From NCBI GenBank assembly GCA_965279115.1, contig OZ257137.1, forward strand, positions 1,364,001-1,428,000: a DNA stretch of 64,000 nucleotides. The letters run 5' to 3'. The notes under the pieces were generated by a model. It had not been told where the DNA came from and searched no databases. It was given only the letters and a program-made list of their open reading frames with translations. The DNA is from JAEUOS01 sp965279115 (lineage in GTDB: Bacteria; Pseudomonadota; Gammaproteobacteria; Burkholderiales; JAEUOS01). Positions 60,327 to 64,000 of the stretch are shown in pieces. Position numbers and translations under genes: made by a program. The stretch's first letter is position 1. Each line of letters begins with the position of its first letter.

Positions 60327-60695
60327 GTGAACGCGATACCCGGCCGGCGCCGCCTGCTGCGCGGCGCCGCGGGTCTGCTGGCCTGCGTCGCCGGTGTCAC
60401 GACGGGCCAATCCGCGCCGCGGCGCATTTCACTGGAGGTGCGCAAGTTCGCATTTGTGCCCGAGCAGATCACGCTTGCAATCGGGCAACCGGTGATCCTG
60501 GCGATACGCACCCTGGACTTCGCGCATGGCGTGAGCCTGCCGGATTTTGCGCAACGTGTCGATTGCATTCCCGGCATCACCGTCGAGCTCGCGTTTACCC
60601 CGGACAAGGCCGGCCGGTTCGGCTTCGTGTGCGACAACTTCTGCGGCGAGGGCCACGACGACATGAGCGGCTTGGTGGTCGTGGCAGCGGCATGA
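60327..60695 (+). CDS. Exported cupredoxin with CuA-type copper site
   Basis: 122 residues from a GTG at 60327, 5 nt after the phosphoesterase stop. Twin-arginine signal GRRRLLRGAAGLLACVAG. The cupredoxin body has His67 (LDFAHGVSL) and the binuclear CuA motif C-x3-C-x3-H-x2-M (Cys102, Cys106, His110, Met113 in CDNFCGEGHDDM), as in cytochrome oxidase subunit II and nitrous oxide reductase. There is no oxidase nearby, so it is a free CuA protein; role in copper handling or stress electron transfer is inferred. Confidence 0.88.
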   Translation: MNAIPGRRRLLRGAAGLLACVAGVTTGQSAPRRISLEVRKFAFVPEQITLAIGQPVILAIRTLDFAHGVSLPDFAQRVDCIPGITVELAFTPDKAGRFGFVCDNFCGEGHDDMSGLVVVAAA

Positions 60696-60722
60696 GCCGC
60701 ATCCCGACCGGCGACGCCCTGC

Positions 60723-61715
60723 TCAATCCAGCTTGACCCCCAGTTCGGTGGCGATGCGGATCCACTGCGGCGCGACTTCGCGCCACATCTTGCGCGTGGC
60801 CTCCAGCCCCTGCGGCTTGTCGGGAATGGCGAAGTTCTCGCGCAGCTGGCGCGCACGCGGCGTCTCTGCGCCATCCACCGCCACCTGCGCGAGCTTCTGC
60901 AGGATGGCTTCCGGCACGCCGGCAGGCGCGGTCAGCGGCAGCCCGCCTTCCAGCCGTACCAGCGGGCCTGTCACGCCCTGCTCGACCAGCGTGGGCACGT
61001 CGGGCAGCTTGGGGCAGCGGTACATGCCGGTGACGCCGATGGCGCGCACGCCGCGCGACTGCACCGTTGCGAAGGCCTGGTAGCTGCCCACCGCGATCTG
61101 CGTCTGCCCGGTGGCCAGGTCCACCCACATCGGTGATTCGCCCTTGTAGTTGACGGTGGCGATTTTCGTGCCGTCAGTGCGGTTGACCTGGTCGGCCAGC
61201 ATGTGCGGGTAGGACGCCGGCGCGTAGGACCCCATGGATGCCTGGTTCGCCTTCGCCCAAGCCACGAATTCCGGAAAGGTGCGCACCGGCAGCTTCTCCG
61301 GCACCGCCACCACCAGCGGCCCGCTGGGGAACACCGTGATCGGCGTGAGGTCGCGGTCCAGGTCGAAGGGCAGCTTGCGGTACAGCACGCGGTTTTGCCA
61401 CACCGCGCCGGTGGTGGTCACCAGCAAGGTGTAACCATCCGGCGGCGACTTGGTCACCGCCTCGATGGCGATGATGGCGCCTGCACCCGGCTTGTTCTCG
61501 ACAACCACCGACTGTCCGGTGGCACTGCTCAGTTGTTCGCCGTACATGCGCGCATAGGCGTCGGTCAGGCCTCCTGGCGGAAAGCCGACCACGATCCTGA
61601 TCGGCCGCGACGGCCAGGCCGCACCTTGAGCCGACCCGATGCGCGGCAGGAACACCGTTGCCGACCCGGCGGCAGCGGCACCCAGCAAGCGGCGGCGCTG
61701 GTTGGTTTCGCTCAT
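60723..61715 (-). CDS. Bug/TctC-family substrate-binding protein
   Basis: 330 residues. Tat-like or Sec signal at the N-terminus (RRRLLGAAAAGSATVFLP, end GSAQG). Signature WPSRPIRIVVGFPPGGLTDA, VVVENKPGAGAIIAIEA and DGYTLLV. The ATG at 61715 overlaps the stop of the molybdoenzyme gene (ATGA). The ligand is likely a substrate of that hydroxylase. Confidence 0.92.
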   Translation of the reverse strand: MSETNQRRRLLGAAAAGSATVFLPRIGSAQGAAWPSRPIRIVVGFPPGGLTDAYARMYGEQLSSATGQSVVVENKPGAGAIIAIEAVTKSPPDGYTLLVTTTGAVWQNRVLYRKLPFDLDRDLTPITVFPSGPLVVAVPEKLPVRTFPEFVAWAKANQASMGSYAPASYPHMLADQVNRTDGTKIATVNYKGESPMWVDLATGQTQIAVGSYQAFATVQSRGVRAIGVTGMYRCPKLPDVPTLVEQGVTGPLVRLEGGLPLTAPAGVPEAILQKLAQVAVDGAETPRARQLRENFAIPDKPQGLEATRKMWREVAPQWIRIATELGVKLD

Positions 61716-63997
61716 GCCAGCAGCCTTTTCACACGTTCCGGCACCAGCGGATAGCGCCGGATGCGCACGCCGGTGGCATCCGCCACGGCATTGGCAATCG
61801 CCGCCGGAAAGCACACGATCGCCGGCTCGCCGGCGCCACCGATGGGCTTGTCGGGCCGGTTGATCAGCACCAGTTCCACCTCGGCCGGCATGTCGTCCAT
61901 GTTGGCGATGCGGTAGGTCTGCCAGTCCACGCTGGTGACGCGCTTGTCGTTGAAATGCACCTCCTCGTACAGAGAGCGACTGATGCCCTGCATGATCTGG
62001 CCTTCGAGTGCAGCGCGCACGCCGGTGGGGTTGACCATCAGGCCGCAGTCGTGGCCGATCACCACTTTCTTCACCCAGATACGCCCGGTGGTCTTGTTGA
62101 CCTCCACCTCGCAAGCCACTGCGGCATAGCTCTGGTATCCCGAATGCAACGCGATGCCACGCCCGGTCATCACATTGCCGCCGGCGGCGCGCGAGGTGCG
62201 TGGCTGCCAGCCCATTTTCTCGGCTGCCGCCTTCACCACCGCGATCTCGCGCTCGTCCTTCAGATGCTTCAGGCGAAAGGCCACCGGGTCCATGCCCGCC
62301 GCCAGCGCTACTTCATCGATGAAGCTTTCCTGGCCGAAGCGGGTCTGCATTTCCTGCGGGGCGCGCAGGTGCGCGGTGCGCATCGGCGAGGCTTCCTGCA
62401 GGTAGGGCGGCACGGTTTCCCACCAGTGCACATGCTTGGGGAACTGGTAGCTTTCCTCAGGCGTGTTGAAGTTGTAGGCGTTCCATTTCTTGTGCCCGGT
62501 CAGCATGCCCACCAGGGTGTGCTCCGGGCTCTCGCCGGTGAAGCGCACATCCCAGCCGTTGAAGCCCTTGGCCTTGAACTGCCAGCCGGTCACATTGTTG
62601 GATTCGTCCAGCCCCGCCTTCATGCTGATGATCGCGGCCGGCGCCTTGGGGTCCCAGGCCGTGCCCTCCGCACGACTCCACTGCATGCGCACCGGGCGGC
62701 CGAATTCCTTCGACAGGATTGCCGCTTCGTACGGCGCCTCATCGGCATCGCTGCGACCATAAGAGCCGGCGCCGTGCATCCACTTCACCTGCACGTTCTC
62801 GCGTGGCAGGCCGAGGAACTTGGCGATGCCATCGCGCAGGAAGTGCGGTTTCTGCGTATCGGCCCAGACCTCCACCTTGTCTCCGCGCACATCGGCCACG
62901 CCGCAGGAAGGCGAGATCCGCGCGTGCGACTGGAAAGCACATTCGTAATCCGCTTCCACCACCTTCTTCGAGGTCGCCAGTGCCTCAAGGGTGGGCTTGG
63001 GGTCAAAGTCCTTTTTGCCGCCGAACATCGGGATCGCGTTGGCCGCTGTCGGTTGGGCCGCGCGGATGTAGTCGAACACCTTCCCCTCGCCGCCGGCGAA
63101 CGGGCCCTGCACGTCGCTCCAGGTCACCTTGAGAGCGCGGGCGGCGCGGATCGCGTCCCATTCTGTCTCGGCCACCACGGCGACAAAACCGCCCTTCACA
63201 AAATGCTTCGCTCCCGCGATGCCGGCGATCGATGCCGCATCCACCGCCACCGGCTGGGCGCCCGCCACCGCCGGACGCACGGCGCGCGCATGCAGGAGGT
63301 TGGGCGGCCGGATGTGCGCGGTGTAGTGTTCCTTTGCCATCACCTTGTCGGCGATGTCCTTGCGTTTGAAGCCCTTGCCGACGATCTTGTACTGGGACGG
63401 ATCCTTCGGCTTGGCCTGCCCCACCGCGTCCATGCCGTTGCCCACCGCGTTGTTCCACTTCATCGGTGTCGAAAAGTCTTTGCCCCCCACCAGTTCCGCG
63501 TAGGTCACGCCACGGACAGGATCGGCCTTGACGAACACCCGGCCGTTTTCAACCGTGAGCGCCTCGGCTGCCACCGACAGCTTCGCCGCGGCCGACTCCA
63601 CCAGCACCCGACGCGCCTCGGCCGCCGCATTGCGCAGCGGCCTGGCGCCCATGCGCAGCCCGGTACTGCCGCTGCCGCCACCCTGATTCGGCGACAGGCG
63701 TGTGTCACCCAGGGTCACGTGCACCGTGTCGAGCGCGACGTCGAGTTCATCGGCAACGATTTGCGCGTAGGCCAGGTCAAGGCCCTGCCCGCAATCCATC
63801 TTGCCGGAGTTCACCGTCACCATGCCGTCGGCGGCGATGCGGATCCAGGTGTCGAGCGCGGAAGGATGCGGGCCCACGATGACAGGGGCAGCCGCCTGCG
63901 CGGCTGCGTCACCCATGGCCAGCACGCCGCTGGCCTGTACCACCAGGGCACCGGCGGTCTGCAGGAATTCGCGACGAGTGAGAGTCAGGTCGTTCAT
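61712..63997 (-). CDS. Molybdopterin-binding subunit, isoquinoline oxidoreductase (IorB) type
   Basis: 761 residues. Tat signal TRREFLQTAGALVVQASG; then xanthine-dehydrogenase-family motifs VNSGKMDCGQGLDLAYAQIV, GGGSGSTGLRMGARPLRNAA, QVKWMHGAGSYGRSDADEAP and the C-terminal GGAGEPAIVCFPAAIANAVA with its catalytic Glu. It hydroxylates N-heterocycles or aldehydes with Mo and needs a small [2Fe-2S] subunit, whose gene is expected just past the right edge. The start ATG is at 63997, so the gene is complete. It is coupled to a Bug protein gene. Confidence 0.9.
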   Translation of the reverse strand: MNDLTLTRREFLQTAGALVVQASGVLAMGDAAAQAAAPVIVGPHPSALDTWIRIAADGMVTVNSGKMDCGQGLDLAYAQIVADELDVALDTVHVTLGDTRLSPNQGGGSGSTGLRMGARPLRNAAAEARRVLVESAAAKLSVAAEALTVENGRVFVKADPVRGVTYAELVGGKDFSTPMKWNNAVGNGMDAVGQAKPKDPSQYKIVGKGFKRKDIADKVMAKEHYTAHIRPPNLLHARAVRPAVAGAQPVAVDAASIAGIAGAKHFVKGGFVAVVAETEWDAIRAARALKVTWSDVQGPFAGGEGKVFDYIRAAQPTAANAIPMFGGKKDFDPKPTLEALATSKKVVEADYECAFQSHARISPSCGVADVRGDKVEVWADTQKPHFLRDGIAKFLGLPRENVQVKWMHGAGSYGRSDADEAPYEAAILSKEFGRPVRMQWSRAEGTAWDPKAPAAIISMKAGLDESNNVTGWQFKAKGFNGWDVRFTGESPEHTLVGMLTGHKKWNAYNFNTPEESYQFPKHVHWWETVPPYLQEASPMRTAHLRAPQEMQTRFGQESFIDEVALAAGMDPVAFRLKHLKDEREIAVVKAAAEKMGWQPRTSRAAGGNVMTGRGIALHSGYQSYAAVACEVEVNKTTGRIWVKKVVIGHDCGLMVNPTGVRAALEGQIMQGISRSLYEEVHFNDKRVTSVDWQTYRIANMDDMPAEVELVLINRPDKPIGGAGEPAIVCFPAAIANAVADATGVRIRRYPLVPERVKRLLA

Positions 63998-64000
63998 GAT

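Noticed and set aside
1..64000. CRISPR array, prophage, integron or insertion sequence
   Set aside because: No regularly spaced direct repeats, no phage structural genes, no transposase or integrase and no terminal inverted repeats were seen.

Overview
The window is high-GC, densely packed bacterial chromosome (58 genes called, two of them broken or truncated). Gene content points to a metabolically versatile betaproteobacterium, most likely Burkholderiales or a close relative. The evidence is five separate Bug/TctC-type periplasmic binding proteins, no local TctA/TctB partner for any of them, a PEP-CTERM protein, an NrtR-like Nudix regulator and many acyl-CoA, aromatic and ketone catabolic enzymes. 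I see no rRNA, tRNA, CRISPR array, prophage or intact transposase. This placement is inference from gene families, not from a marker gene.

Layout. 0.2-6.5 kb (+): acyl-CoA carboxylase carboxyltransferase, SDR, HCCA-isomerase/DsbA-like protein, fatty acid desaturase and a two-domain FadJ-type beta-oxidation protein. 6.5-13.9 kb: an accessory stretch with a truncated antitoxin, a 1253-residue zinc-ribbon/adenylate-cyclase/AAA/TPR protein, an orphan VapB, a frameshifted brnT with intact brnA, msrB-msrA, and an intact vapBC. 13.9-22.0 kb (-): a tightly coupled seven-gene catabolic operon (three alpha/beta hydrolases, a CocE-type hydrolase, an Ldh2-type dehydrogenase, two Bug proteins) led by a promoter with a 14-bp palindrome. 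22.2-31.8 kb: DUF2252, DUF1963-like, 3-hydroxyacyl-CoA dehydrogenase, UxaA-type dehydratase, ABC substrate-binding protein, fbp, DMT exporter, a divergent Hfq-like protein and two poorly known proteins. 31.8-40.1 kb: an MFS transporter, then an RND tripartite efflux operon ending in its own TetR gene, with a likely TetR operator upstream.

41.7-45.0 kb is the most unusual block. An NrtR-like Nudix regulator faces an SPFH protein and an overlapping NAD-kinase-like gene across a perfect 10-bp inverted repeat, and a PncC/CinA-C amidase converges on the far end. All but the SPFH gene belong to NAD-related families. 45.2-50.8 kb holds a Bug/flavoprotein pair, a phytanoyl-CoA dioxygenase-like protein, a cupin, a PEP-CTERM protein, a GST and a small alpha+beta barrel protein. 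50.8-53.6 kb (-) is a signalling group: a Ser/Thr kinase, a STAS protein and a globin-coupled sensor whose GGDEF domain is degenerate but keeps its RxxD inhibitory site.

53.6-54.1 kb is non-coding, with a Fur-box-like palindrome, two hairpins and a terminator. 54.1-57.9 kb pairs an FAH-family hydrolase with a divergent Baeyer-Villiger monooxygenase and a 2-keto-4-pentenoate hydratase. 58.0-60.7 kb is an ECF sigma/anti-sigma pair divergent from a Tat-exported phosphoesterase and a CuA-type cupredoxin. Both divergent promoters carry GGGAATA, a 16-nt spacer and CGTC, so the circuit can be read from the DNA. 60.7-64.0 kb is a Bug protein coupled to a molybdopterin-binding hydroxylase subunit that starts just inside the right edge.
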